Both the position numbers and the translations under genes were made by a program. Shown here in pieces: positions 17,550 to 28,343 of a stretch of DNA of 37,695 nucleotides. How positions within the stretch are numbered: the first letter of the stretch is position 1; every line of letters starts with the position of its first letter. The stretch lies in contig NZ_MBPP01000040.1 in the NCBI RefSeq assembly GCF_001858325.1, forward strand, positions 1 to 37,695, written 5' to 3'. The notes beneath the pieces were generated by a model. That model had not been told where the DNA came from and made no database searches. It saw nothing but the letters and a program-made list of their open reading frames with translations. The stretch is from Marinobacter sp. AC-23 (GTDB lineage: Bacteria; Pseudomonadota; Gammaproteobacteria; Pseudomonadales; Oleiphilaceae).

Positions 17550-19289
17550 TTGTCCAAACAGGAAACAGCAAGAACATTGAGCCAGAAAATAGCGGCAGGC
17601 TTGAAGGCCTGGCGCTTTGGTTCTGTGCTGGGCGTGTTCCTGGTGGTTGTGTTGGCGCTTGGTTGGCGTCTGGTTGATCTGCAGGTTATCGATAATGATT
17701 TTCTGCGTCAGCAGGGTGACGTACGCACCATTCGTGTGGAGTCAATTGATGCCCACCGTGGCGTAATTACTGACCGTTACGGTGAGCCGCTGGCAGTGAG
17801 CACTCCTGTGCAGACACTCTGGGCAAACCCTTCAGAGACGGATCCTGGTGAGCCCCGCCTGGCGAATCTTGCGAGAGTGCTGGACATCAGTGAGGCAAGG
17901 CTGCGCGAGCGGCTTGAAACCTATGCTGGGCGCGAATTCATTTATCTGCGCCGAAAAGTCCAGCCCGGGCTGGCTGCAAAGGCCATGGAACTGGATATTC
18001 CTGGCGTGTATACCCGCCAGGAATATCGTCGTTATTACCCGGCAGGCGAAGTAACCGCACACGTTGTCGGGTTTACCAATGTTGATGAGCGCGGTCAGGA
18101 AGGCCTGGAGTTGGCTTACAACGACTGGCTATCTGGAGAGTCTGGACGCAAACGCGTGCTGAAAGACAATCGCGGGCGCGTTATTAAAGACCTTACACTC
18201 ATCCGAGATGCAAACCCGGGACACGGCCTTGAGCTTAGCATTGATTTACGCCTGCAGTATTTAGCCTATCGCGAGTTGAAAGCCGTTGTTAGCGCCCACG
18301 ATGCTCATGGCGGAACCCTTGTTATGCTGGACGTTGAAACCGGCGAAGTGCTGGCCATGGTTAATCAGGGGTCTTATAACCCTAATGATCGCAGCCAGCT
18401 TGCTCCTGGAAATCTTCGCAACAAGGCCATCACGGATCTGTTTGAGCCAGGCTCAACCATGAAACCGATCTCGATGGCTGCAGCGCTTGAATCCGGGAAG
18501 TACTCCCTGAACGCAACAATTGATACTTCGCCCGGTTATCGGCGTTTTGGCCGGTTTACGATTCGCGATTACCGGAACTACGGCGTCCTTAGCCTCACCG
18601 ACATTATTGTGAAGTCTAGCAACGTGGGTATCAGCAAGATTGCCAGCGAGTTGGGTGGCGCCACTATTCGCAACCTGTATGCACGGCTCGGACTTGGTCA
18701 GCCCACGGGTGTTGGCTTCCCAGGTGAGGCCGTAGGTGTGCTGCCAGCGCGACCTAAATGGCGTCCCTCAGAAGAGGCTACGCTCGCATACGGTTACGGA
18801 ATGAGTGTGAATGCGCTTCAGTTGGCCCAAGCCTATATGGTCATTGCTAATGGCGGTATACGGTATCCGTTAAGCCTGATGAAGCTGAACGAAAAGCCCG
18901 TTGGCGAGAGGGTGCTTTCCGAGAAAGTAACCAGCCAGGTGCGCACCATGCTGGGAGAGGTGGTTTCCCGGGGTTCTGGCAAACGAGCACAGCCGGGTTT
19001 TTACAGCGCCGGAGGCAAAACGGGAACGGTTCACCTTGTGGGCGCCAAAGGCTATGAAGACAGCGAGTATAAGTCGATTTTTGCTGGGATGGCGCCAATC
19101 GATAACCCGAGAATAGTCACAGTTGTGGCCGTGGATGCGCCGCAGTCTGGGGAGTATTACGGAGGGGAAGTGGCTGCGCCTGTGTTTTCCCGTGTGATGA
19201 GCGATGCGCTTCGCCTGTTGAATGTGAAACCTGAGCTGGATGTTGACACTGCTGGTCTGCGAGCGGGAAAAACAGGGGAGCGGGGGTAA
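17550..19289 (+). CDS. ftsI: Peptidoglycan D,D-transpeptidase FtsI (PBP3)
   Basis: Septum-specific class B penicillin-binding protein that cross-links peptidoglycan with FtsW. 579 residues (E. coli 588): short cytoplasmic tail, one membrane anchor (about 25-45), class B dimerisation domain, then the transpeptidase domain with STMK (Ser302 nucleophile, Lys305), SSN (356-358) and KTGT (490-493). TTG at 17550 is the only plausible start because an in-frame stop lies just upstream at 17547; GCAGGG sits 8 nt before it. It begins 33 nt after ftsL and ends 4 nt before murE. Confidence 0.97.
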   Translation: MSKQETARTLSQKIAAGLKAWRFGSVLGVFLVVVLALGWRLVDLQVIDNDFLRQQGDVRTIRVESIDAHRGVITDRYGEPLAVSTPVQTLWANPSETDPGEPRLANLARVLDISEARLRERLETYAGREFIYLRRKVQPGLAAKAMELDIPGVYTRQEYRRYYPAGEVTAHVVGFTNVDERGQEGLELAYNDWLSGESGRKRVLKDNRGRVIKDLTLIRDANPGHGLELSIDLRLQYLAYRELKAVVSAHDAHGGTLVMLDVETGEVLAMVNQGSYNPNDRSQLAPGNLRNKAITDLFEPGSTMKPISMAAALESGKYSLNATIDTSPGYRRFGRFTIRDYRNYGVLSLTDIIVKSSNVGISKIASELGGATIRNLYARLGLGQPTGVGFPGEAVGVLPARPKWRPSEEATLAYGYGMSVNALQLAQAYMVIANGGIRYPLSLMKLNEKPVGERVLSEKVTSQVRTMLGEVVSRGSGKRAQPGFYSAGGKTGTVHLVGAKGYEDSEYKSIFAGMAPIDNPRIVTVVAVDAPQSGEYYGGEVAAPVFSRVMSDALRLLNVKPELDVDTAGLRAGKTGERG

Positions 19290-19293
19290 GCCT

Positions 19294-20778
19294 ATGAGTA
19301 TTACATCTCTCAGTACCCTGTTGCAGGGCATCGTATCCGTACCGTCAGTTTTTGACGTGACGATCCATGGCCTACAAACCGACAGTCGTGAGATCAGCTC
19401 TGGTGATGCCTTTGTTGCTTTGGCCGGCGCCACTACGCCGGCTGATCAGTACGTGGAAAGCGCCGTAGCAGCAGGTGCAACTGTTGCGCTTCTGGAGTCT
19501 GAAACCGAGCAGGAGTGCTGGGAGCATCACGGTGCACTCGTTGTGCCTGTTGTAGGGCTGCGGCAACTGCTGGGCAAGATCGCTGCGCGTTTTTATGAAC
19601 ACCCATCCCGCAGGCTCCGATTGATCGGGGTGACTGGAACCAATGGCAAAACCTCTGTTAGCCACTACATAGCCCAGCTTCTAAGCCTTACGGGAACACC
19701 TTGCGGCGTGCTGGGAACATTAGGTTATGGTATGCCGGGAGCCATGCAGGAGGCCTCTCACACCACGCCCGATGTGGTTCAGGCTAACCGGGTGTTATCG
19801 AGAATTCTTGCCAAGGGTGCTCGTGCCGCTGCCATGGAAGTATCCTCCCATGGCCTGGACCAAGGGCGTGTGGATGGATTGAACATAACCGGGGCTGTTT
19901 TCACCAATCTGACCCGGGATCACCTGGACTATCACGGTTCAATGGAGGCCTATGGGGCCGCCAAGGCACGTCTGTTCGAGCGTGAAGACGTGCACTTCTC
20001 AGTCATCAACTTTGACGACCCATTCGGCCGGCAGCTTTACGAAACCCTTGACGGCAAATGCGACCGCATTCGGTACAGCCTGCATGAGCCCCAAACAGAG
20101 TTGTGGCTGAAAGAATTCCAGCCCACGGATGGCGGCTTTGATGCCGTGATTGATGGTGAGTGGGGCGCTTTTGAACTTTCCGTGCCCCTTATGGGAAGTT
20201 TTAACGCCAGCAACGTGCTGGCTGCAGTGGCAACGGTTATGACACTCGGAGCCACGGAAGAGCAAGTTCAGCAGGCAGCAAAGCAATTGATCCCGCCTCC
20301 GGGCCGGCTTGAGCGTTTCTGTAGTGCGGATGGTGTTCGTACCGTTGTGGACTATGCCCACACGCCAGACGCTCTGGCTAATGCATTGGCTGCATTGCGC
20401 CCGCATGTAACGGGCCGATTGATTTGTGTGTTTGGCTGTGGCGGTGACCGCGACAGTGGCAAGCGCCCGGAAATGGCGAAGGAAGCTGAAAAGAGCGCGG
20501 ATGTCATCGTCGTTACGGATGACAATCCCCGTACAGAGTCCCCTGAGGCGATTGTGCAGGATGTTCTGGCGGGCTTCTCCAGCCAAGACTCCGCAACGGT
20601 TGTTCATGATCGGGCCGAAGCAATCCGTTTTGCTATCAGCATGGCAACATCGGAAGACCTGGTGCTTATTGCGGGCAAGGGCCACGAGGCATGGCAGGAG
20701 ATTGCGGGCAAAAAGTTACCGTTTAGCGATGCCGCCCACGTTCGTCAGATGCTGAAGCTTGAGGGAGGTGCAGCATGA
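19294..20778 (+). CDS. murE: UDP-MurNAc-L-Ala-D-Glu: meso-diaminopimelate ligase
   Basis: ATP-dependent addition of the third stem-peptide residue in the cytoplasm. 494 residues (E. coli 495). ATP-binding GTNGKT at 115-120, carbamylated-Lys region, and the specificity motif DNPR (410-413), which indicates meso-diaminopimelate rather than lysine, as expected for a Gram-negative wall. ATG 19294 is preceded by a GGGGG-rich SD and begins 4 nt after ftsI; a frame extension to 19240 would run into ftsI and lacks family similarity. The stop overlaps murF (ATGA). Confidence 0.97.
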   Translation: MSITSLSTLLQGIVSVPSVFDVTIHGLQTDSREISSGDAFVALAGATTPADQYVESAVAAGATVALLESETEQECWEHHGALVVPVVGLRQLLGKIAARFYEHPSRRLRLIGVTGTNGKTSVSHYIAQLLSLTGTPCGVLGTLGYGMPGAMQEASHTTPDVVQANRVLSRILAKGARAAAMEVSSHGLDQGRVDGLNITGAVFTNLTRDHLDYHGSMEAYGAAKARLFEREDVHFSVINFDDPFGRQLYETLDGKCDRIRYSLHEPQTELWLKEFQPTDGGFDAVIDGEWGAFELSVPLMGSFNASNVLAAVATVMTLGATEEQVQQAAKQLIPPPGRLERFCSADGVRTVVDYAHTPDALANALAALRPHVTGRLICVFGCGGDRDSGKRPEMAKEAEKSADVIVVTDDNPRTESPEAIVQDVLAGFSSQDSATVVHDRAEAIRFAISMATSEDLVLIAGKGHEAWQEIAGKKLPFSDAAHVRQMLKLEGGAA

Positions 20779-22166
20779 TCGGCACATTCTCACTGGCCCA
20801 AGCTGTGCAATTTACCGGAGCCGTCTGTGTGGCTCCAGAACTGGACGCCGTCCAATATGCGGGTGTGTCCACGGATACGCGCGCTTTGAGGTCGGGCGAT
20901 TTGTTTGTTGCTCTGCGTGGCGAACATTTTGATGGCCACAGGTTTTTGCGCGCCGCGCAGGAGCTTGGAGCTTGTGCTGCGGTCGTTGATACGTTTGATC
21001 GCACTCTCGATATCCCTCAGTTGGTGGTGGCCGATACCGTTGAAGCGCTGGCGGGCCTGGCAGCAGGTAATCGCAACCAAAGTGATGCGAAGTTGATCGC
21101 GATAACCGGTAGCAGTGGCAAGACCACGGTTAAAGAATTAGCCGCCGCTATTTTGGTTCGTGTGGGCAACACCTTAGCGACCGAGGGCAACCTGAATAAT
21201 CACATTGGTGTTCCGTTAACGCTGTTTGGCCTGGAGCCAACGCACCGGTACGGCGTTATAGAACTTGGCGCCAGTGGGATTGGCGAAATTGCCCACACAG
21301 TCGCCATTACCAAGCCCCAGGTTGTGATTCTCACGAACGCGGGAGAAGCGCATCTTGAAGGCTTTGGCAGCTACGAAAACATTGTGCAGGCCAAGGGTGA
21401 AATCATTGAGGGTGTAGCCGAGGGCGGTCTAGTGGTATTGAACCGGGACGATCCCGCGTTTGATCAATGGATGGGCCGTGCTGGTGACCGCCGGGTTGTG
21501 AGCGTAAGTCGTTGTGACCACCCAGCCGCTGACTACAGAGCTGTGATAGAACAATCGCACGGTCAAAGTTCAGAAATTGTGGTAACCGGACCTGACGGCT
21601 GGTCTTGTGCAATCACACTGCTACTGGAAGGCGATCACAACGTAACTAACACCCTGCTTGCTATTGCGGCAACCCGGGAGCTGGGCGCGACCGATATTGC
21701 TATCACCGACGGGCTGGCGTGCATGGAGTCAATTCCGGGGCGCTTGCAGGAGATCAACCTGCCAGGGGATCTGTCGGTTATTGATGACAGCTACAATGCC
21801 AATCCCGCCTCCATGAAAGCGGCACTCAGAGTTCTGGTAAAACGTGAGGGTAAGCGCATTGCCGTCTTTGGCGTCATGGGTGAGCTTGGGCCAACTGCCT
21901 ATGAGCTGCACCGTGAAGTCGGAGTCCTTGCCGCTGACCTTAGAATTGATCGCCTTCTGACTGTGGGAGCTGGCTGCGAAGGCTATGCCGACGGTTTTGG
22001 TGAAACAACTGAGATGTATCAAACACACGAAGAGGCCGCCGAGGCCATCGTTCGCACCAATGAACCGCCGATGACCGTGCTGGTGAAAGGGTCCAGAAGC
22101 TCTGCCATGGATCTCGTGGTGGAAGAGATAAAAAATAAGGTGAATAGTTCATGCTTCTCTGGTTAA
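20775..22166 (+). CDS. murF: UDP-MurNAc-tripeptide: D-alanyl-D-alanine ligase
   Basis: Adds the D-Ala-D-Ala dipeptide made by Ddl to complete UDP-MurNAc-pentapeptide. 463 residues. The Mur-ligase ATP motif is [11 protein letters not shown] with Lys116, and the D-x-Y-N-A-N-P motif ([16 protein letters not shown]) typical of MurF follows later. ATG 20775 overlaps the murE stop by 4 nt with GGAGG upstream, and the 3' end overlaps mraY by 16 nt, so translation is probably coupled. Confidence 0.97.
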   Translation: MIGTFSLAQAVQFTGAVCVAPELDAVQYAGVSTDTRALRSGDLFVALRGEHFDGHRFLRAAQELGACAAVVDTFDRTLDIPQLVVADTVEALAGLAAGNRNQSDAKLIAITGSSGKTTVKELAAAILVRVGNTLATEGNLNNHIGVPLTLFGLEPTHRYGVIELGASGIGEIAHTVAITKPQVVILTNAGEAHLEGFGSYENIVQAKGEIIEGVAEGGLVVLNRDDPAFDQWMGRAGDRRVVSVSRCDHPAADYRAVIEQSHGQSSEIVVTGPDGWSCAITLLLEGDHNVTNTLLAIAATRELGATDIAITDGLACMESIPGRLQEINLPGDLSVIDDSYNANPASMKAALRVLVKREGKRIAVFGVMGELGPTAYELHREVGVLAADLRIDRLLTVGAGCEGYADGFGETTEMYQTHEEAAEAIVRTNEPPMTVLVKGSRSSAMDLVVEEIKNKVNSSCFSG

Positions 22167-23236
22167 CAGGGGTTTTATCAGAATATTTTTCAGCACTGAC
22201 GGTGTTTCAGTATCTAACCCTGCGTGGGATTTTGGGCATACTCACGGCTTTGTTGATTTCGCTATTTATTGGCCCTGTGATGATCCGAAAGCTGGGCCAG
22301 TACCAGATTGGCCAAGCCGTCCGGGACGATGGACCTCAGACGCACCTCAGCAAAGCGGGCACCCCCACAATGGGCGGTGCGTTGATTCTGGTGGCAATAG
22401 GCATCAGTACCTTGTTGTGGGCAGATCTGACCAACCGCTACATCTGGGTGACCATACTGGTGACCCTGTTGTTTGGTGCGATTGGGTGGGTCGATGACTA
22501 TCGCAAGGTGGTTGAGCGGAACCCTCGCGGGTTGCCTGGGCGTTGGAAATATTTCTGGCAATCGCTGATCGGTGCCGCCGCGGCCATCGTGCTGTATTTC
22601 AGTTCGGCATTGCCTCAGGAAACCTCCCTGTATTTGCCCTTTGTGAAAAACGTGTCACTGACCCTCGGGCCGGTACTTTTCATTCTGCTGACTTATTTTG
22701 TGATTGTCGGCAGCAGCAACGCGGTCAACTTAACTGACGGCCTGGATGGCCTGGCAATCATGCCAACGGTTATGGTCGCTGGTGCTTTGGGCATCTTCGC
22801 TTATGTATCTGGCAACGTTCAGTTTGCAAACTACTTGCTGATTCCGCATTTACCCGGCACCGGTGAACTCATTGTTTTCTGCGGCGCACTCGTAGGTGCC
22901 GGGCTCGGCTTCCTGTGGTTTAACACTTATCCCGCACAGGTCTTCATGGGCGACGTGGGTGCCTTGGCCCTGGGTGCGGCGCTGGGTGTAGTGGCGGTGA
23001 TTGTGCGCCAGGAGATCATCCTTTTCATCATGGGCGGCGTGTTCGTGATGGAAACCGTCTCGGTAATTCTGCAGGTAGCCTCCTTCCGGCTGACCGGGCG
23101 CCGGATTTTTCGGATGGCACCACTACATCACCATTTTGAACTTAAAGGCTGGCCCGAACCGCGCGTGATTGTGCGCTTCTGGGTTATCACCGTGGTTCTT
23201 GTTCTGATTGGCTTGGCCAGTCTGAAGATACGATAG
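22151..23236 (+). CDS. mraY: Phospho-MurNAc-pentapeptide transferase MraY
   Basis: Polytopic inner-membrane enzyme that transfers phospho-MurNAc-pentapeptide to undecaprenyl phosphate, giving lipid I. 361 residues (E. coli 360), about ten membrane segments. Signatures: [13 protein letters not shown], the Asp-rich catalytic loops ([19 protein letters not shown]), [13 protein letters not shown], and the His motif [16 protein letters not shown] 22151 lies inside the end of murF. Confidence 0.98.
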   Translation: MLLWLTGVLSEYFSALTVFQYLTLRGILGILTALLISLFIGPVMIRKLGQYQIGQAVRDDGPQTHLSKAGTPTMGGALILVAIGISTLLWADLTNRYIWVTILVTLLFGAIGWVDDYRKVVERNPRGLPGRWKYFWQSLIGAAAAIVLYFSSALPQETSLYLPFVKNVSLTLGPVLFILLTYFVIVGSSNAVNLTDGLDGLAIMPTVMVAGALGIFAYVSGNVQFANYLLIPHLPGTGELIVFCGALVGAGLGFLWFNTYPAQVFMGDVGALALGAALGVVAVIVRQEIILFIMGGVFVMETVSVILQVASFRLTGRRIFRMAPLHHHFELKGWPEPRVIVRFWVITVVLVLIGLASLKIR

Positions 23237-23251
23237 GAAATCGGACGAATT

Positions 23252-24607
23252 ATGAGTGTCATCACATCAGATCGTCGCACATTGGTAGTGGGGCTCGGTA
23301 AAACCGGGCTCTCCTGCGTGCGCTATCTGTTTGCGCAGGGTCGGGAAATCGCGGTGGCTGACAGCCGCGAAACGCCGCCGTGCCTGGATGATCTGCGTGC
23401 CGAGTGGCCGGATATACCTGTTTATCTGGGGCGGTTTGACTCAGAGCTATTTGCTGGTTTTAACGAATTGATCGTAAGCCCAGGTATCAGTATTGCCGAG
23501 CCTGCTATTGCCCACGCCGCTGAACAGGGTGCGCGCATCCGTGGCGATATCGATGTGTTTGCTGAAGCTGCCGATGCGCCTGTCGTGGCCATAACTGGCT
23601 CCAACGGCAAGACCACCGTCACAACACTGGTGGGTGATATGGCTCGTGCAGCTGGCCGCCGGGTGGAAATTGGCGGAAACATAGGAACCCCTGCGCTGGA
23701 TTTGCTGGGCCGAGGCGCCGAACTGTATGTGCTTGAGCTCTCCAGCTTTCAACTGGAAACCACTGCACAGCTGAATGCCCTGGCGGCTACGGTACTGAAC
23801 GTCAGTGACGACCACCTGGATCGATATCCAGACAAAATGGCTTATTTTCAGGCCAAACAGCGAATTTTTCGTGGTTGTCAGAACGCCATTGTGAATCTGG
23901 ACGACGCGCTGAGTACCCCCATGGCGCGGGATAATCTGCGGTTCATCTGCTTTGGGTTCAACCGCGTCAATCCAGATACCTTTAGTACCCGGGAAGATGA
24001 CCAAGGCCTTTGGCTAACGCTCGGGTTTGATAGCATTCTGAACGCCAACGAGCTGAAGCTGGTGGGTTGGCACAATCTCAGCAATGTGATGGCAGCGCTG
24101 GCATTGGGGCGCGCCGCTGGGCTGCCAATGGACGCAATGCTGAGCGCTGCTCGTGAATTCAGCGGGCTGCCGCACCGATGTGAATTCGTACGCAGGCTTG
24201 GCGATGTTGACTACATTAACGATTCCAAAGGCACCAATGTTGGAGCGACCGTTGCAGCCATAAATAGCCTGGTGCCCGAAGGTGACCAAAAAATCGTACT
24301 GATTGCTGGCGGCGAAGGTAAGGGTGCAGAGTTTTCTGAGCTAGCGGCGCCGATCACAACCTGTTGTCGTGCCGTGGTGCTGATTGGCCGTGATGCAGAC
24401 CGTATTGCAGATGTTGTAAGTGCTGATACCCCGGTCTATCGAGTCTCAACCCTGGCCGATGCGGTGACCAAGTCTGCAGAGCTGGCCCTGAGGGGAGATC
24501 GAGTTCTGTTTTCCCCTGCTTGCGCAAGCTTCGATATGTTCCGGGACTATATGGATCGTGGTGACCAATTCCGTGCCCAGGTTCAGTCTATTGGGGAGGT
24601 GTCGTGA
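23252..24607 (+). CDS. murD: UDP-MurNAc-L-alanine: D-glutamate ligase
   Basis: Adds D-glutamate as the second stem-peptide residue. 451 residues (E. coli 438). N-terminal Rossmann-like UDP-binding motif VVGLGKTGLSCVRYL, ATP-binding ITGSNGKTT with Lys120, NVSDDHLDRY, and FSPACASFDMFRDYMDRG near the C-terminus, which is typical of MurD. It begins 15 nt after mraY; the stop is embedded in the ftsW start (GTGATG). Confidence 0.97.
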   Translation: MSVITSDRRTLVVGLGKTGLSCVRYLFAQGREIAVADSRETPPCLDDLRAEWPDIPVYLGRFDSELFAGFNELIVSPGISIAEPAIAHAAEQGARIRGDIDVFAEAADAPVVAITGSNGKTTVTTLVGDMARAAGRRVEIGGNIGTPALDLLGRGAELYVLELSSFQLETTAQLNALAATVLNVSDDHLDRYPDKMAYFQAKQRIFRGCQNAIVNLDDALSTPMARDNLRFICFGFNRVNPDTFSTREDDQGLWLTLGFDSILNANELKLVGWHNLSNVMAALALGRAAGLPMDAMLSAAREFSGLPHRCEFVRRLGDVDYINDSKGTNVGATVAAINSLVPEGDQKIVLIAGGEGKGAEFSELAAPITTCCRAVVLIGRDADRIADVVSADTPVYRVSTLADAVTKSAELALRGDRVLFSPACASFDMFRDYMDRGDQFRAQVQSIGEVS

Positions 24608-25806
24608 TGCAGGCAGGACTGTCAGTACCCGCGCGGACTCAGTGGATGGGCGAAATTCAGCCTTTGGCGGTTCTGATTATCAGCTCGATAGCGCTGCTGA
24701 TAATCGGCGTTGTGATGATTTCTTCAGCCTCTATGGATATGGCAGTAGAGACCATGGGCAATGGTTATCACTATGTGATTCGCCAGCTCATGTTCGCCAC
24801 CATGGGGTGCATGCTTGCGCTGGTGTCGGTCAATGTGCCTATGGCCTGGTGGGAGCGCAGCGGCTGGTTGCTGCTTGGTATTGGCCTGCTGTCGCTGATT
24901 CTGGTGCTTACGCCCCTGGGCCGTACGGTAAACGGATCAACCCGGTGGATTCCGTTTGGCTTGTTTAACGTGCAGGTATCAGAAGTCGCGAAATTGTGTC
25001 TGATCGCTTACCTGGCGGGATACGTGGTGCGTCGTCGTGACGAGTTGCTAAACACCTGGCCGGGCTTTCTGAAGCCTTTGGTGGTTCTGGGTGTGGCGTC
25101 TGCACTGTTGGTGATTCAGCCCGACTTTGGGGCCACGGTGGTTCTTGTTTCAGCCGCCGCGGGGATGATCTTCTTGAGTGGCGTGCGCCTCAGCCGGTTT
25201 GTACCACTGATTGCAACCCTGGTGGGGCTCGGAGTGGTGCTGATCCTGACTCAGCCGTATCGCCTGAAGCGGGTAGTTAGCTACCTCGACCCCTGGAAAG
25301 ATCAGTTTGACAGCGGCTATCAGCTAACTCAGTCCTTAATTGCATTCGGGCGTGGCGAATGGGCCGGTGTTGGCTTGGGTAATTCGATACAGAAATTGTT
25401 TTTTCTGCCCGAGGCTCACACAGACTTCATTTTCGCGATTATTGCTGAAGAGTTCGGGCTGTTGGGCTCTTTGATTGTGCTGGCACTATTTACCGCCCTG
25501 GTTGTTGCCGGCTTTGTGATTGCCCGTCGGGCAGAGAAGGCCGGCATGCCATTTGGTGCTTGTTTTGCCTACGGCATCACTCTGCTGATTGGCCTGCAAG
25601 CAGGTATCAATATGGCGGTCGCCACCGGGCTGCTGCCCACTAAAGGTCTGACCTTACCCTTGGTGAGTTACGGCGGCTCCAGCCTGATGATCAGCTGTGT
25701 TTGTATCGGCATTCTGGCTCGGATTGAAATGGAGCGAATAGACAAGGAAAAACAGGGCACCGAAAAGACTGGCCCTCGCAAACGGGGAGGGGCGCGCTAT
25801 GACTGA
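24607..25806 (+). CDS. ftsW: Peptidoglycan glycosyltransferase FtsW
   Basis: SEDS-family polymerase that builds septal glycan strands from lipid II together with FtsI. 399 residues (E. coli 414), about ten membrane helices. Conserved features: GRTVNGSTRWIPFGLFNVQVSE, the loop DPWKDQFDSGYQLTQSLIA, EAHTDFIFAIIAEEFGLLG and LPLVSYGGSS. GTG 24604 and ATG 24607 are adjacent; ATG is preferred because GGGAGGT is 6 nt upstream of it. The end overlaps murG by 8 nt. Confidence 0.97.
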   Translation: MQAGLSVPARTQWMGEIQPLAVLIISSIALLIIGVVMISSASMDMAVETMGNGYHYVIRQLMFATMGCMLALVSVNVPMAWWERSGWLLLGIGLLSLILVLTPLGRTVNGSTRWIPFGLFNVQVSEVAKLCLIAYLAGYVVRRRDELLNTWPGFLKPLVVLGVASALLVIQPDFGATVVLVSAAAGMIFLSGVRLSRFVPLIATLVGLGVVLILTQPYRLKRVVSYLDPWKDQFDSGYQLTQSLIAFGRGEWAGVGLGNSIQKLFFLPEAHTDFIFAIIAEEFGLLGSLIVLALFTALVVAGFVIARRAEKAGMPFGACFAYGITLLIGLQAGINMAVATGLLPTKGLTLPLVSYGGSSLMISCVCIGILARIEMERIDKEKQGTEKTGPRKRGGARYD

Positions 25807-26905
25807 GCCCCGTCGTTTTTTGATGATGGCCGGCGGCACCGGAGGCCATGTGTTTCCAGCGCTTGCCACTGCGCGGGCACTTGAAGCCAAAGGGCACGAG
25901 GTGCACTGGCTGGGCGCCAGCGGAGGCATGGAGGAGCGGTTGATTGGTGATACGGGTATTCCGTTGTCGCTGATCCATATCTCGGGGCTCCGGGGTAAGG
26001 GCAAGCTGGCGTTGGTCATGGCGCCGTTCCGCTTAATGCGCGCGTTAGGCGAGGCCTTCACGATCATGCGCCGTATTCGCCCAGATTGCGTGGTAGGCAT
26101 GGGCGGGTTTGTAACTGGCCCTGGCGGCTTGGCTGCATGGCTCACAAAAACGCCGCTGGTGATTCATGAGCAGAACGCTATAGCCGGAATGACTAATCGC
26201 ATTCTGGTGCGATTTTCGAAGGCGGTGTTAGAAGCATTCCCGGGAAGCTTCGGTTCGAATGTGATTACCCGGTGTACGGGCAATCCAGTACGTGAAGACT
26301 TGGCAAACCTGCCAGAACCGGAACAAAGGATGGCTGGGCGCAATAGCGGCCAGAACGAACAGAAACAAGCGCTACGTATTCTGGTGGTGGGTGGCAGCTT
26401 GGGGGCTCAGGTGTTTAATCAACAGTTGCCAGAGGCCTTGGTCATGTTGTCCGAACAAGAGCGTCCGCAGGTTCGTCACCAGTGTGGCGAGAAGCATGTG
26501 GAAGCGGCGCGGGCCTCTTATGAGCAGCATGGAATAAAGGCCGATGTTGAGCCGTTTATTAAAGATATGGCGGAAGCTTATAGCTGGGCCGACATTGTGT
26601 TGTGTCGCGCCGGAGCCCTAACGGTTTCCGAACTTTGTGCTGCGGGTATCGGCGCAGTGCTCGTGCCATTCCCCCATGCGGTGGATGACCATCAAACGAA
26701 AAATGGCGAGCAAATGGTAAGCGCAAAAGCGGCCGTGCTTATACCACAGTCACGGCTGACACCGACTGTGCTGGCAGAAACCCTGGGCGACCTTGCCAGG
26801 GATCGCGCCCGAGTCATGGATATGGCTATCGCTGCACGTACTTTGGCTCGCCCCGATGCAACGGAGCGAGTTGTGAATTATTGCCTGGAGGCCGCTAATG
26901 GCTGA
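25799..26905 (+). CDS. murG: UDP-GlcNAc transferase MurG (lipid II synthase)
   Basis: Membrane-associated GT-B glycosyltransferase that adds GlcNAc to lipid I. 368 residues (E. coli 355). N-terminal [46 protein letters not shown], then the donor domain with [28 protein letters not shown] and [14 protein letters not shown]. Overlaps both ftsW and murC by 8 nt. Confidence 0.98.
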   Translation: MTEPRRFLMMAGGTGGHVFPALATARALEAKGHEVHWLGASGGMEERLIGDTGIPLSLIHISGLRGKGKLALVMAPFRLMRALGEAFTIMRRIRPDCVVGMGGFVTGPGGLAAWLTKTPLVIHEQNAIAGMTNRILVRFSKAVLEAFPGSFGSNVITRCTGNPVREDLANLPEPEQRMAGRNSGQNEQKQALRILVVGGSLGAQVFNQQLPEALVMLSEQERPQVRHQCGEKHVEAARASYEQHGIKADVEPFIKDMAEAYSWADIVLCRAGALTVSELCAAGIGAVLVPFPHAVDDHQTKNGEQMVSAKAAVLIPQSRLTPTVLAETLGDLARDRARVMDMAIAARTLARPDATERVVNYCLEAANG

Positions 26906-28343
26906 TATAACCAATCCGCCGCTTGCATTTCAAGTACCGGAAATGCGCCGGATTCGCCACATTCACTTTGTGGGCATCGGTGGCGCTGGCATGAGCGGCA
27001 TTGCCGAGGTGCTGAAAAACCAAGGCTACGACGTATCTGGCTCAGACCTGAAAGAGGGTGTGGTCACCGATCGTCTCAAGGCCATGGATATTGAAATTCA
27101 TATCGGTCATCGGGAAGAAAACAGCGCCAAAGCCGACGTGGTGGTGGTGTCTTCTGCTGTGGCGTCCGATAACCCGGAAATGGTGTCAGCTCGTAGCCGG
27201 AGAGTGCCCATTGTGCCCCGGGCAGAAATGTTGGCTGAGATCATGCGTTATCGCCACGGCATTGCTGTAGCCGGAACTCATGGTAAGACGACCACCACAA
27301 GCTTGATTGCTTCCGTGTTGGGTGAGGCGGGGCTTGATCCTACGTTTGTGATCGGCGGCAAGCTGAACAGTGCCGGTACCAATGCCAAGCTGGGTGGATC
27401 CCGTTATCTGGTCGCTGAAGCGGATGAGAGCGATGCCTCGTTCTTGCACCTGACGCCGACGATCTCGGTAGTGACCAATATCGAAGCCGATCACATGGAC
27501 ACCTATGACGGCGATGTAGAAAAGCTCAAACAGACGTTTGTGGACTTTCTCCATAACCTGCCATTTTACGGCCTGGCTGTGATGTGTGTGGACGATGATT
27601 ACGTGAATGAAATCATTCCTCGAATTTCCCGCGCAATTATCACCTATGGCATCCGTAATCCGGATGCGGATTATCGTGCCGAAAATATAGTGACAGACGG
27701 GCTCAGAACCCATTTTGTGGTTAAACGGCCCGGCGGGCGAAGCGACCTCACCGTAGAGCTGAAAATGCCTGGGCGCCACAACGTGCTGAACGCGCTTGCG
27801 GTGATTGCCGTAGCGACGGACGAAGGTGTCGCAGACGAAGCCATTTGTCGGGGGCTGGCGGTTTTTGCGGGTGTTGGTCGTCGTTTTCAGGTCTACGGAG
27901 ATTACCAGACGCCTAAAGGCACCGTCACGTTGGTGGATGACTATGGCCACCACCCCACCGAAGTGGAGGCGGTCATTCGTGCTGCCCATGACGCTTGGCC
28001 GGGGCGCCGTCTGGTGATGTTGTATCAGCCCCACAGGTTCAGTCGAACCCGTGATTTGTATGAAGATTTTGTACGGGTGTTGTCGGAGGTCGATGGCCTG
28101 TTGCTGATGGATGTCTACTCCGCTGGAGAAGCCGCGATTCCAGGTGCAGACGGTCGTGCTTTGTGCCGCAGCATAAGGCAGCGGGGCAAAGTAGAGCCCT
28201 TGTTTGTGGAAGATAATCGTGAAATCGAGAACTTGCTGTCCAGTGTTTTGCAGGACGGCGATCTTTTGATTACCCAGGGTGCTGGGGACATTGGTGGTAT
28301 AGCGATCCGATTAGCGGCGCAAGGAGTCATTTCAGGTGAGTGA
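26898..28343 (+). CDS. murC: UDP-MurNAc: L-alanine ligase
   Basis: First Mur ligase, adding L-alanine to UDP-MurNAc. 481 residues (E. coli 491). UDP-binding [20 protein letters not shown]-binding AGTHGKTTT with Lys130, [24 protein letters not shown] and [12 protein letters not shown] are all characteristic of MurC. GGAGG lies just upstream of ATG 26898. Overlaps murG and ddl by 8 nt each. Confidence 0.98.
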   Translation: MADITNPPLAFQVPEMRRIRHIHFVGIGGAGMSGIAEVLKNQGYDVSGSDLKEGVVTDRLKAMDIEIHIGHREENSAKADVVVVSSAVASDNPEMVSARSRRVPIVPRAEMLAEIMRYRHGIAVAGTHGKTTTTSLIASVLGEAGLDPTFVIGGKLNSAGTNAKLGGSRYLVAEADESDASFLHLTPTISVVTNIEADHMDTYDGDVEKLKQTFVDFLHNLPFYGLAVMCVDDDYVNEIIPRISRAIITYGIRNPDADYRAENIVTDGLRTHFVVKRPGGRSDLTVELKMPGRHNVLNALAVIAVATDEGVADEAICRGLAVFAGVGRRFQVYGDYQTPKGTVTLVDDYGHHPTEVEAVIRAAHDAWPGRRLVMLYQPHRFSRTRDLYEDFVRVLSEVDGLLLMDVYSAGEAAIPGADGRALCRSIRQRGKVEPLFVEDNREIENLLSSVLQDGDLLITQGAGDIGGIAIRLAAQGVISGE